This document shows, one piece after another, positions 1 to 7,435 of a DNA stretch of 64,000 bases. The stretch spans positions 1 through 64,000 of the forward strand of contig NZ_JAUSSR010000019.1 of assembly GCF_030812475.1 (NCBI RefSeq), in the 5' to 3' direction. Position numbers and translations under genes: made by a program. Under the pieces are notes generated by a model. That model was given only the letters and a program-made list of their open reading frames with translations. It searched no databases and had not been told where the DNA came from. The stretch comes from Pseudomonas lini. Its GTDB lineage: Bacteria; Pseudomonadota; Gammaproteobacteria; Pseudomonadales; Pseudomonadaceae. Each line of letters begins with the position of its first letter. Positions within the stretch are counted from its first letter, which is position 1.

Positions 1-19
1 TTCACGGACACACCCGAGC

Positions 20-190
20 CCTGTAGGAGCTGGCTTGCCAGCGAAGGCGGCCTGACAGTCACCATGATTTCACGGACACACCCGAGCCCTGTAGGCGCTG
101 GCTTGCCAGCGAAGGCGTCGATCCTGTCACCATAGATATAGATGGTGAATGTTCGGGCCCCTTCGCTGGCAAGCCAGCTCCTACAGGGGC
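20..190. repeat. REP cluster: two direct and one inverted copy
   Basis: Two direct copies of the Pseudomonas REP core (GTAGGAGCTGGCTTGCCAGC near 31 and a GTAGGCGC variant near 92) are followed by an inverted copy at about 163-187. The head-to-tail and head-to-head arrangement is typical of REPINs in fluorescent pseudomonads. No gene is visible in the first 250 bases. Confidence 0.85.
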
Positions 191-211
191 GCATTTCAGG
201 TCGCCGATATG

Positions 212-244
212 AAAAAGCCCCGCCATCGCTGGCAGGGCTTTTTT
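212..244 (-). terminator. Rho-independent terminator of the DUF4404 gene
   Basis: A GC-rich stem (AAAAAGCCCCGCC / GGCAGGGCTTTTTT, 6-base loop) lies directly after the stop codon of the DUF4404 gene. It ends in a T-run when read on the minus strand. The flanking A and T runs could let it work in both directions. Confidence 0.75.
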
Positions 245-257
245 GTATCCGGCGGTA

Positions 258-521
258 TCAGATCCCCATATTGCCCAAGGCCTGCACAATGTTGCGCAAG
301 GTGCCGGCCAGGGTTGGGTGGTCTATCTCAAAGCGTTCGACAGCCAGGTTCACATTATCGGAAAGGCTGGAATCCTGGGTTTTGGTTTCAAGTTCAAGCT
401 CAAGTTCGATCTGCTGCATCAGCGTGTGCAGGTCATCGCGCTCGACTTCGGTCAGCGGTGGATTCTGTTCCAATTGCTCGCGCAGTTTATTGAGCTGTTC
501 TTGCAGTTCGCGGGCAGGCAT
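258..521 (-). CDS. DUF4404 family protein
   Basis: An 87-residue acidic, helical protein with no signal peptide or membrane segment. The N-terminal half (ARELQEQLNKLREQLEQ) looks like an amphipathic coiled-coil helix. The C-terminal half (DHPTLAGTLRNIVQALGNMGI) matches what I remember of the end of the DUF4404 family, small Pseudomonas proteins of about this length with no assigned role. The start at 521 is preferred over an in-frame ATG at 554 because AAGGA lies 9 bases before it. A terminator follows immediately, so it appears to be a single-gene unit. Its function is unknown. Confidence 0.8.
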   Translation of the reverse strand: MPARELQEQLNKLREQLEQNPPLTEVERDDLHTLMQQIELELELETKTQDSSLSDNVNLAVERFEIDHPTLAGTLRNIVQALGNMGI

Positions 522-644
522 GGCGTTCTTCCTTTTATCTATAGGCTCTGGCATAGACCGCGGCAGAGCGCCAAAGGTCTATGGCTGTCCTTTAGATTAA
601 TCCACTCCCGCGCAACCTGCATGGGTTCATGGGTGAGGCGGCGG

Positions 645-1265
645 TCAGGGCTTCTCACCCTTGAGCCGGCGCAGACTGATGTCGGCCAGGCAGGTGTCCA
701 GTTCGCCGAGGTGATCGATCACCGAATGCACACCCAGGCCGAACAGTTGCACCGTGGCCTTGCCGCGTTTCATGTCTCGTTCCTGCTGGGTCAATGCCTG
801 CCACTCGTGGGGCGCCAGTCCGCAGAGCGAGCCGCAGGACGCCAGGCCAATCGTCCACAAGCCGGCATTCAACCCCGATTGCAGCAGGCGCGGTTCGCCG
901 CTGACCAGCACGCAACCTTCCAGGCGCTCCACCCTCAAGCGCATCAAGGCTTGCCAGCAGGCATCGGGGGCCGGCCACGGATTGATTGTTGCAAGGTGTT
1001 GCGACGGCAGGATCCATTCCGGCAGTTCGGCGGCCAGCGAATGGCAGAGGGCAGGGGGCAGTTCATCGAGCCAGGCGCAAGGAATCTGTTGGCGTTGCAA
1101 ATCGTGCAGGCTCTCCAGGGCACCGGGCGTGACCTCGGCCTGTGCGTCAGCATGGCTGTCGTGGCGGTGGGTGCGGGCGCCGAAATCCACCAGGCAACCG
1201 CTGAGGCCGAACAACACGGCGGTCAGGCTGGGGGCGGCGAGGGGCTTGGGTTCGGCATACGGCAT
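645..1265 (-). CDS. Phosphonatase-like HAD protein lacking the catalytic Asp
   Basis: A 206-residue protein of the HAD superfamily, closest in pattern to phosphonoacetaldehyde hydrolase (PhnX). The C-terminal half (LNAGLWTIGLASCGSLCGL.PHEWQAL...VIDHLGEL) follows the PhnX pattern well. Where PhnX has the nucleophile motif FDWAGTxVDFG, this protein reads LFGLSGCLVDFG, so the nucleophile Asp is Gly. The second acidic motif (usually KVDDT) reads VLVSGEP. The hydrolase chemistry of the family is therefore unlikely. AGGGA lies 8 bases before the ATG. It is divergent from mlaA about 200 bases away. Similar genes sit beside mlaA/vacJ in other pseudomonads (recalled, not checked). It may be a regulatory or binding pseudoenzyme. 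Confidence 0.75.
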   Translation of the reverse strand: MPYAEPKPLAAPSLTAVLFGLSGCLVDFGARTHRHDSHADAQAEVTPGALESLHDLQRQQIPCAWLDELPPALCHSLAAELPEWILPSQHLATINPWPAPDACWQALMRLRVERLEGCVLVSGEPRLLQSGLNAGLWTIGLASCGSLCGLAPHEWQALTQQERDMKRGKATVQLFGLGVHSVIDHLGELDTCLADISLRRLKGEKP

Positions 1266-1463
1266 AGTAACGTCCCTGAAATAGTTTCGAGGCTAGTGGC
1301 CGACGGTGACAGTTGCATGACATGGCGTTGAATCGCCGAACACCCTCGCAAATCTGCGGCCTGGCACGCGTGATGCTGCCTAAAGTGGCTATTCCGTCTT
1401 ATACTAGCCAGCTTATCGCTTGGGCCCCTGTGCCCGCGCCAGTAACAATCCAAGGAGTTGTCT

Positions 1464-2153
1464 ATGCGCTGGAGCAATCATCTAGCTCGGCTTTGTGTGT
1501 GCGCCAGTGTGCTGGTGGTCCCGTTCGTTGCCCAGGCCGCCACGGAAGAAGATCCTTGGGAAAGCATCAACCGCCCGATCTACACATTCAACGACGTGCT
1601 CGACACCTATGCCCTGAAGCCTTTGGCCCAAGGCTACCAGTACGTGACGCCGCAGTTCCTCGAAGACGGCATCCACAACATGTTCCGCAACGTCGGTGAC
1701 GTCACCAACCTGGCGAACGACATCCTGCAGGCCAAGCCGGCCAACGCGGGCGTCGACACCGCGCGCCTGATCTTCAACACCACCTTCGGCGTGCTGGGCT
1801 TCTTCGATGTGGGCACCAAGATGGGCCTGCAGCGCAATGACGAAGACTTCGGCCAGACCCTCGGTTACTGGGGCATGGGCAGCGGGCCTTACGTAATGCT
1901 GCCGTTGCTGGGCCCAAGCACCCTGCGTGACGCGCCGTCCAAGTATGTCGACGGCTACACCGGTCCCTACCGCTACATGGATGACGTTTCGGTGCGTAAC
2001 TCGGTCATGGGCCTGAACATCATCGACACCCGCGCCAACCTGCTGTCGGCCGAGAAGTTGATCCATGGCGACAAATACACCTTCATCCGTAACGCGTACC
2101 TGCAGAATCGCGAATTCAAGGTCAAGGACGGCCAGGTCGAAGACGATTTCTGA
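1464..2153 (+). CDS. mlaA: MlaA/VacJ family outer-membrane lipid-asymmetry protein
   Basis: A 229-residue MlaA (VacJ) homologue. In E. coli, MlaA sits in the outer membrane with OmpC and removes mislocalised phospholipids, passing them to MlaC and the MlaFEDB transporter. Family signatures are DPWESINRPIYTFND at the mature N-terminus, DFGQTLGYWGMGSGPYVMLPLLGPSTLRD, and a late RNAYLQNREF segment. The ATG at 1464 has AAGGAG 6 bases upstream; the in-frame TTG two codons earlier is rejected. The N-terminus is a signal peptide ending VAQA-A, a signal peptidase I type site. I see no lipobox, because the two Cys residues lie before the hydrophobic core. This form may therefore not be a lipoprotein. 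A REP array follows. Confidence 0.93.
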   Translation: MRWSNHLARLCVCASVLVVPFVAQAATEEDPWESINRPIYTFNDVLDTYALKPLAQGYQYVTPQFLEDGIHNMFRNVGDVTNLANDILQAKPANAGVDTARLIFNTTFGVLGFFDVGTKMGLQRNDEDFGQTLGYWGMGSGPYVMLPLLGPSTLRDAPSKYVDGYTGPYRYMDDVSVRNSVMGLNIIDTRANLLSAEKLIHGDKYTFIRNAYLQNREFKVKDGQVEDDF

Positions 2154-2540
2154 TCCCCTGCAGGAGCGAGCCTGCTCGCGATGGACGTTAACGATAACGC
2201 GTAGTCCCTGAACAAACGCAACCCCCTGTAGGAGCAAGCTTGCTCGCGATGGACGTCAACGGTAACGCGTAGTCCCTGAACAAACGCAACCCCCTGTAGG
2301 AGCAAGCTTGCTCGCGATGGACGTTAACGATAACGCGTAGTCCCTGAACAAACGCAACCCCCCTGTAGGAGCAAGCTTGCTTGCGATAGACGTCAACGAT
2401 AACGCGTAGTCCCTGAACAAACGCAACCCCCCTGTAGGAGCAAGCTTGCTCGCGATGGACGTCAACGATTACGCGTATTATCTGAATAAACGCGTCGCCC
2501 CCGAGACCATCGCGAGCAAGCTCGCTCCTGCGGCTGTTAA
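2152..2540. repeat. Tandem REP array, 68-69 bp period, five copies plus one inverted copy
   Basis: Five head-to-tail units start near 2159, 2227, 2295, 2364 and 2433. Each carries the REP core GTAGGAGCAAGCTTGCTCGC followed by the same ~40-base spacer (GATGGACGTTAACGATAACGCG...CCCTGAACAAACGCAAC). An inverted REP at about 2507-2533 closes the array. Spacers are nearly identical, with one to three changes each, so this is a recent tandem amplification and not independent REP insertions. It lies directly after mlaA and could act as its transcription end. Confidence 0.9.
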
Positions 2541-2850
2541 ATTCGCAGAAATACGAAATACCCATTAAATCGGCAGGTTACGACCTTCCATCCAGTTAAG
2601 CTTCAACAGGTTTTTATAACTCCCGGTCATTTGGCAGCCAAAGTCGTCAAGCGACCATCGGCGTGAGCTTGAAACGCCCCGCGGATGGGAGTACCGTCTG
2701 CGCCTTAGAAGGGCACCTCTGGTGTACCCGTGTGTACGGCAAATGCCCGAAAACGGTGCGGCGGAGAGGCTAGAAAGCGAATCCAGTAGTGTGAGCCGGG
2801 CCAAAACCCCTGCCTGCTACGCCAACCTAATTCTGGCGCCGTTTGCCCAC
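2541..2850. other. Intergenic region / probable rssB leader
   Basis: About 300 bases between the REP array and rssB. No credible protein is visible. The frame stays open upstream of the rssB ATG as far as 2722, but that extension is compositionally poor and family members start at the receiver domain. I could not pick a convincing promoter. It is presumably the rssB promoter and 5' leader. Confidence 0.5.
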
Positions 2851-4032
2851 ATGCCAAAAACCAGTGCCACGCTGCTGATAATCGATGATGACGAAGTAGT
2901 GCGAGCGAGCCTCGCCGCCTACTTGGAAGACAGTGGTTTCAGCGTCTTGCAGGCCAGCAATGGCCAGCAGGGTCTTCAGGTATTCGAGCAAGACAAGCCC
3001 GACTTGGTCATCTGCGATCTGCGCATGCCGCAGATGGGCGGGCTCGAACTCATCCGCCAGGTCACCGAGCGGTCGCCACAGACCCCGGTCATCGTGGTGT
3101 CGGGCGCCGGCGTGATGAACGATGCGGTCGAGGCCCTGCGCCTGGGCGCGGCGGATTACCTGATCAAGCCTCTCGAAGATCTGGCCGTGCTCGAGCACTC
3201 CGTGCGCCGGGCCCTGGATCGTGCGCGCCTGCTGCTGGAAAACCAGCGCTACCGTGAGAAGCTGGAAAAGGCCAACCGTGAGCTCGAAGCCAGCCTGAAC
3301 CTGCTCCAGGAAGACCAGAATGCCGGTCGCCAGGTGCAGATGAACATGTTGCCGGTCAGCCCGTGGACCATCGACGAGTTCCAGTTTGCGCACCAGATCA
3401 TTCCGTCGCTGTACCTGTCGGGTGATTTCGTCGACTACTTTCGGGTCGACGAGCGCCGGGTAGCGTTCTACCTGGCGGACGTTTCCGGACATGGCGCTTC
3501 TTCAGCCTTCGTGACCGTGCTGTTGAAATTCATGACCACGCGCCTGCTGTTCGAATCCAAGCGCAGCGGTACATTGCCGGAATTCAAGCCTTCAGAGGTC
3601 CTTGGTCATATCAACCGGGGCCTGATCAGTTGTAAGCTGGGTAAACACGTCACAATGGTCGGTGGAGTCATCGACGAGGAGACAGGTTTGTTGACCTATA
3701 GCATCGGCGGTCATTTGCCGTTGCCTGTGTTGTACACGCCAGACAGTGTCAGTTATCTGGAAGGGCGCGGTCTGCCGGTTGGCCTCTTCAATGAAGCCAC
3801 CTACGAAGACCACGTGCTGGAACTGCCGCCGACATTCAGCCTGACGCTGATGTCCGACGGCATCCTGGACCTTTTGCCAGAACCGACACTCAAAGAAAAA
3901 GAAGCGGCTTTGCCCCAACGGGTCAAGGCAGCGGGCGGCAGCCTGGATGGTCTGCGGCAGGTTTTTGGATTGGCCACGCTGGGGGAGATGCCGGATGATA
4001 TCGCCCTGTTGGTGTTGAGCAGGAATCTTTGA
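2851..4032 (+). CDS. rssB: RssB-type response regulator with PP2C/SpoIIE phosphatase domain
   Basis: A 393-residue fusion of a receiver domain (about 6-120; acidic pocket D12-D14, phospho-acceptor D56 in VICDLRMP, K106 in LIKPLED), a coiled-coil linker (about 125-165) and a SpoIIE-like PP2C phosphatase domain (about 185-392) with acidic motifs GDFVDYF, ADVSGHG, MSDGILD and MPDDIALLVL. The family couples a two-component signal to dephosphorylation of a STAS antagonist, controlling general stress (RpoS) output. That fits the STAS gene rssC directly downstream (stop and start overlap as TGATG). The start is set at the family-like MPKTSATLLIIDDD. The Shine-Dalgarno is poor, so the start is fairly but not fully certain. 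The GGDYYD motif of classical PP2C phosphatases is SGDFVDY here. Confidence 0.9.
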   Translation: MPKTSATLLIIDDDEVVRASLAAYLEDSGFSVLQASNGQQGLQVFEQDKPDLVICDLRMPQMGGLELIRQVTERSPQTPVIVVSGAGVMNDAVEALRLGAADYLIKPLEDLAVLEHSVRRALDRARLLLENQRYREKLEKANRELEASLNLLQEDQNAGRQVQMNMLPVSPWTIDEFQFAHQIIPSLYLSGDFVDYFRVDERRVAFYLADVSGHGASSAFVTVLLKFMTTRLLFESKRSGTLPEFKPSEVLGHINRGLISCKLGKHVTMVGGVIDEETGLLTYSIGGHLPLPVLYTPDSVSYLEGRGLPVGLFNEATYEDHVLELPPTFSLTLMSDGILDLLPEPTLKEKEAALPQRVKAAGGSLDGLRQVFGLATLGEMPDDIALLVLSRNL

Positions 4033-4514
4033 TGAGTACCGGTAGAATCCAGTTCGCCGAGCAGGACGGCACCTTCGTCCTCAAGTTCGTCGGTGAAGTT
4101 CGCCTGACCCTCTGTTCGGCGTTGGATGCGACTATTGAGCGGATCTTCACTTCGTTGAACTTCAACGCGATCGTGATCGACCTGACCGAAACCCGCAGCA
4201 TCGACAGCACCACCCTTGGCCTGCTGGCCAAATTGTCGATCCTGTCGCGGCAAAAGGTCGGCCTGCTGCCGACCGTCGTCACCACCCACGAAGACATCAC
4301 CCGGCTGCTGCAGTCCATGGGCTTCGAGCAGGTGTTCAACATCGTTGACCGCCCGATCCCGTGCCCGGAGTGCCTGACCGACCTGCCAGACCAGGATCAG
4401 TCCGAGGAAGTGGTGCGGATCAAAGTGCTCGAAGCGCACAAGATCCTCATGGGCCTGAACGACTCCAACCGAGAAGCCTTCCATGATCTGGTGAATGCGC
4501 TCGAGCGCCACTGA
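4032..4514 (+). CDS. rssC: STAS-domain anti-sigma factor antagonist RssC
   Basis: A 160-residue protein with an N-terminal STAS domain (about 1-105). The motif VIDLTETRSIDSTTLGLLAKL contains the usual phosphorylatable Ser/Thr region of anti-anti-sigma factors. A C-terminal helical tail of about 50 residues follows, with CPEC, a possible metal or disulfide pair. Its ATG overlaps the rssB stop by one base, so the two are translationally coupled. It is the likely substrate of the RssB phosphatase domain, with phosphorylation state deciding partner binding. This pairing is established for RssB/RssC annotations in Pseudomonas; the exact partner here is inferred. Confidence 0.9.
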   Translation: MSTGRIQFAEQDGTFVLKFVGEVRLTLCSALDATIERIFTSLNFNAIVIDLTETRSIDSTTLGLLAKLSILSRQKVGLLPTVVTTHEDITRLLQSMGFEQVFNIVDRPIPCPECLTDLPDQDQSEEVVRIKVLEAHKILMGLNDSNREAFHDLVNALERH

Positions 4515-4604
4515 TCCTTGCAGCCGCGAGGCTTTCTCCGGGCGGCGTTCCGACGATGGACTCAAGAGCGTCGCGTTTAACCTGTAAACACGCCTATCGT
4601 TAAC

Positions 4605-4702
4605 GACCATCGCGAGCAAGCTCGCTCCCACAGGACTTGCGTCGTTCGCATCCTTCGCGACCGACCCCCAACCCCTGTGGGAGCGAGCTTGCTCGCGATG
4701 AC
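4605..4702. repeat. Inverted REP pair (REPIN)
   Basis: CCATCGCGAGCAAGCTCGCTCCCACAGG at about 4608 and its inverse CCTGTGGGAGCGAGCTTGCTCGCGATG at about 4674 form a REPIN between rssC and tal. Confidence 0.85.
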
Positions 4703-4765
4703 GCCAGACCAAACACCACATCCCCCAGCACGAAGCCCAACCAATACCCAAATTCAACGCAAAAA

Positions 4766-4796
4766 AAGGGGCGAACCCAACGTTCGCCCCTTTTTG
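4766..4796. terminator. Bidirectional rho-independent terminator
   Basis: The stem AAGGGGCGAAC / GTTCGCCCCTT with a 5-base loop is flanked by A7 and T5 runs. It serves tal on the minus strand and could also stop rssC transcription on the plus strand. Confidence 0.88.
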
Positions 4797-4813
4797 CATT
4801 ACCCCTAACTAAA

Positions 4814-5740
4814 TCACAGCTTCGCCTGCAACAACGCCTCAAGCTTCTCCTGATCCCGAGCAAACTGACGAATACCCTCAGCCAGCTTCTCTGTCGCCAT
4901 CGCATCCTCGTTGGACAACCAACGGAACTGCGCTTCATTCAAGGTCAAACGCGCCTCACCCGCATTACCTGGTGCCAATTTGCGCTCCAGCTTGCCGTTA
5001 TCCGCCGCCAGCTTCTCCAGCAGTTCCGGGCTGATGGTCAGGCGGTCGCAACCGGCCAGTTGCTCGATCTGGTTCAGGTTACGGAAGCTCGCGCCCATTA
5101 CCACAGTCTTGTAGTCATTGGCCTTGTAGTAGTTGTAGATGCGCGTCACCGACTGCACACCCGGATCATCCGCGCCGGTGTAGTCATTGCCGTTGGCCTT
5201 CTTGTACCAATCGTAGATACGGCCCACGAACGGCGAAATCAGGAACACCCCGGCATCGGCACAAGCGGCGGCCTGAGCGAAGGAGAACAGCAGGGTCAGG
5301 TTGGTCTGGATGCCTTCTTTTTCCAGCTGCTCGGCAGCGCGGATGCCTTCCCAGGTGGACGCGATCTTGATCAGCACCCGGTCACGGCCGACGCCGGCCT
5401 TGTCATACAGCTCGATCAGACGGTGCGCGCGCTTCAATACGGCGTCAGTGTCGAACGACAGGCGCGCATCCACTTCAGTGGAAATGCGCCCCGGCACAAC
5501 CTTCAGAATCTCTTGCCCTACCGCAACGCCAAAACGGTCGCTGGCCAAGCCGACATCGCCCTTGCAGTCGTGAACGCAGGCATTGAGCAGCTCGGCATAA
5601 CCGGAAATGGCCGCTGCTTTGAGCAGCAGCGAAGGGTTGGTGGTAGCGTCCACGGGTTTAACGCGAGCGATAGCTTCGAAGTCGCCGGTGTCGGCAACCA
5701 CGGTGGTCATTTGTTTGAGTTGATCCAGCTTGGAAGTCAT
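4814..5740 (-). CDS. tal: Transaldolase
   Basis: A 308-residue class I transaldolase (TalB type) of the non-oxidative pentose phosphate pathway. It transfers dihydroxyacetone between sedoheptulose-7-P and glyceraldehyde-3-P. Visible signatures are VDATTNPSLLLKAA near the N-terminus and VLIKIASTWEGIRA with the Schiff-base lysine, followed by NLTLLFSFAQA and ISPFVGRIYDW. The length is typical. The start at MTSKLDQLKQ is chosen by homology and a nearby AGGAC; the open frame upstream is not family-like. In other pseudomonads tal is followed closely by dusA. Here the accessory island separates the two. Confidence 0.97.
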   Translation of the reverse strand: MTSKLDQLKQMTTVVADTGDFEAIARVKPVDATTNPSLLLKAAAISGYAELLNACVHDCKGDVGLASDRFGVAVGQEILKVVPGRISTEVDARLSFDTDAVLKRAHRLIELYDKAGVGRDRVLIKIASTWEGIRAAEQLEKEGIQTNLTLLFSFAQAAACADAGVFLISPFVGRIYDWYKKANGNDYTGADDPGVQSVTRIYNYYKANDYKTVVMGASFRNLNQIEQLAGCDRLTISPELLEKLAADNGKLERKLAPGNAGEARLTLNEAQFRWLSNEDAMATEKLAEGIRQFARDQEKLEALLQAKL

Positions 5741-5929
5741 GGGCGTGCTCTGTCCTATGGGTCTGTTGACATTACCCGAGCGCTGACAGCCACTCAAGGG
5801 CGCATGCGTGTATCGATAGCCCCAGCGGCAACATCCTGAAAACGGGTGTTTGAAAGGCGGGGCGCGGTATCCAGTTACTGAGAGGCCAGATGAGCTCACA
5901 GGTTCAACCGGTCCGACGATCTACGCGGC

Positions 5930-6412
5930 TTAAATGGATGTTGAGCAATTGATATAGGCGGCTTTGTTTATGGTGAAATAAGTCTGCCAGGCCTCCATGC
6001 ATTCCTTGGCAAGCTCAAAACAGCATTCATCACCACGTTCAGTTTCGATTCTCGCCTTATCGATACTCACGATTGCCGTACTCCCAATTGGGCCAACGGT
6101 CGTCGTAGACGTGATCATAAAGACTCCAGGCTCGGAACCACTGCGCAGCTTCCGATCAAGCTTCTTATGTTTGAGCTTATTACAGACATCGCCGCAAATT
6201 CTTAGCGCAGGGGTTTGACTAATGTAATCTTCTACGTTACTGAATAAAGCATACCCAGATGAATGTTTAACCCAGTCTTTGAGGTGATAACAGACTTCGA
6301 AAAAGCTAAACAGCTCAAACTCGAAGTTTCCTCCATAGGCCGGAAAGACACCATCGCGGATCGGTTGAAGCTTGTTAAATTAGTACTGAAGACGCGCTCG
6401 GTGGTAATCCAT
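5930..6412 (-). pseudogene. Small helical protein gene broken by an early TAA
   Basis: From ATG at 6412 (AGGAG 9 bases upstream) the frame runs ten codons (MDYHRARLQY), hits TAA at 6382-6380, then stays open with sensible coding to a stop at 5930, about 160 codons in all. After the stop the protein reads ...NFEFELFSFFEVCYHLKDWV...VEDYI...ALRICGDVCNKLKHKKL..., a coherent HEPN-like helical pattern with a conserved-looking Cys/His/Lys core. No ATG, GTG or TTG occurs between the stop and codon 6118. A single nonsense substitution is the simplest reading; a frameshift from the GTG at 6417 is an alternative. The family is not recognised. It is the first gene of the island and AT-richer than tal. 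Confidence 0.6.
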
Positions 6413-6473
6413 TCCACTTCTCTCCTGAGGGTATACTATTAACAATTCAAGGCAACTGATCTTGGGGCTAAAA

Positions 6474-6869
6474 TTAAGTCAGGGGGCGCATCCCCGCAGT
6501 TTTGGCAGCTTTGCTGTCAAAGGTGAGAATGTACTTGCAGCCGGCTGCGTTCGCGCTGCGCTCGATCAAGCAATCTGCGAAGTCGGCATTGGCTTGTGAG
6601 TAGTTGCGCAATGCCTGCCAGACAGTTTCAGGATTTTCCACCGTCAGTTCACGAGTCCGCAATAGAGTTTCGAGAACTGTAATGATCTCGCTTTTATCGC
6701 TCTCATAGCAGGATTGGAGCACCCAAACCAATTCTACTATTGATACCAGCGCGATGAACCCGGGTGAAGCGACTGTCAGCGACTCAATGAGTACGGAAGC
6801 TTTGGCTGACTGCTTTGGATCATCCTGGACGACATACCTGACCAGTACATTGGTATCCAGACCTATCAT
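6474..6869 (-). CDS. vapC: PIN-domain toxin (VapC type)
   Basis: A 131-residue PIN-domain ribonuclease. The acidic metal-binding set is in place: D5 (MIGLDTNVLVRY), E46 (SIVELVWVL), D96/D99 (ANADFADCL) and D118 (LTFDSKAA). VapC toxins cleave tRNA or rRNA and are neutralised by the upstream antitoxin. The start overlaps the antitoxin stop (ATGA), so the two genes are coupled. The target RNA cannot be read from the sequence. Confidence 0.9.
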   Translation of the reverse strand: MIGLDTNVLVRYVVQDDPKQSAKASVLIESLTVASPGFIALVSIVELVWVLQSCYESDKSEIITVLETLLRTRELTVENPETVWQALRNYSQANADFADCLIERSANAAGCKYILTFDSKAAKTAGMRPLT

Positions 6870-7108
6870 ATTGCGCTGGATCCCTGTAAGGCGATGGCTT
6901 GATTCATTTCCTCTATGCTTACAGCTTTCACTGGCTTGCGAATGAGTCCTTTGAGATCGCGAACCGAATGGGTCGCAGCCATGATAGCGAATTTGCCATC
7001 GCCAATGGCTACAAATTCAATGCGGTCTCCGGTATCGAGACCAAGCGAAGCCCGAACCTGTGCTGGAATGGTGATTTGTCCTTTCGACGTCAGTGTAGCG
7101 GTGGCCAT
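6866..7108 (-). CDS. vapB: AbrB/SpoVT-type antitoxin
   Basis: An 80-residue antitoxin. An N-terminal swapped-hairpin AbrB DNA-binding domain (TLTSKGQITIPAQVRASLGLDTGDRIEF) is followed by a C-terminal tail (SVRDLKGLIRKPVKAVSIEEMNQAI) that would wrap the PIN toxin. The start at 7108 gives the usual AbrB N-terminus; the longer frame begins inside the promoter. It is probably autoregulatory, since a perfect 7-bp inverted repeat lies about 27 bases upstream. Confidence 0.9.
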   Translation of the reverse strand: MATATLTSKGQITIPAQVRASLGLDTGDRIEFVAIGDGKFAIMAATHSVRDLKGLIRKPVKAVSIEEMNQAIALQGSSAI

Positions 7109-7134
7109 GTTGGATGCTCCGTCAGGTGGTATTT

Positions 7135-7154
7135 TCCTTACATTATGGTAAGGA
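7135..7154 (-). promoter_or_regulatory. Likely operator of the vapBC pair
   Basis: TCCTTAC-ATTATG-GTAAGGA is a perfect 7-bp inverted repeat with a 6-base spacer, 27 bases upstream of the antitoxin ATG. The placement and form suit autoregulation by an AbrB-type antitoxin-toxin complex. This role is inferred from position. Confidence 0.6.
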
Positions 7155-7435
7155 TAATCAAAAATCAATGTTCAGGAAGACGAGAAACGATGGGTGGTGA
7201 CCAGGCCGGACAACCAGTGATCGATGCTGTTGAAAAAAAACAGGCAGCGTAGGCTGAGTCCCACAGCGCCTGTCTGTGCGATCTGACTTACACGGCAGCG
7301 AAAGGTGACTAACATCCTGTCAAGGCCGCGCGAATCATTTTTTCGACGATTGTCAGGTATTGGAAGCGCTGACTCTATGTACCGCTCTGATCTCCGCGAT
7401 GCTGCCACTTGTTCCAAATGCCGAGGGCTGAGTCG
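7155..7435. other. Divergent intergenic region, promoter of the condensin operon
   Basis: About 280 bases without a convincing gene. A possible plus-strand promoter is TTGTCA (7350-7355) with TCTATG (7374-7379) 18 bases later, 57 bases before the first operon ATG. The -10 match is weak, so this is only a candidate. No long inverted repeat was seen near it. Confidence 0.35.

Noticed and set aside
2722..2850. N-terminal extension of rssB
   Set aside because: The frame is open, but the 43 extra residues are not family-like and family proteins begin at the receiver domain.
4637..5839. 400-codon plus-strand frame opposite tal
   Set aside because: Antisense shadow of transaldolase; begins inside REP DNA.
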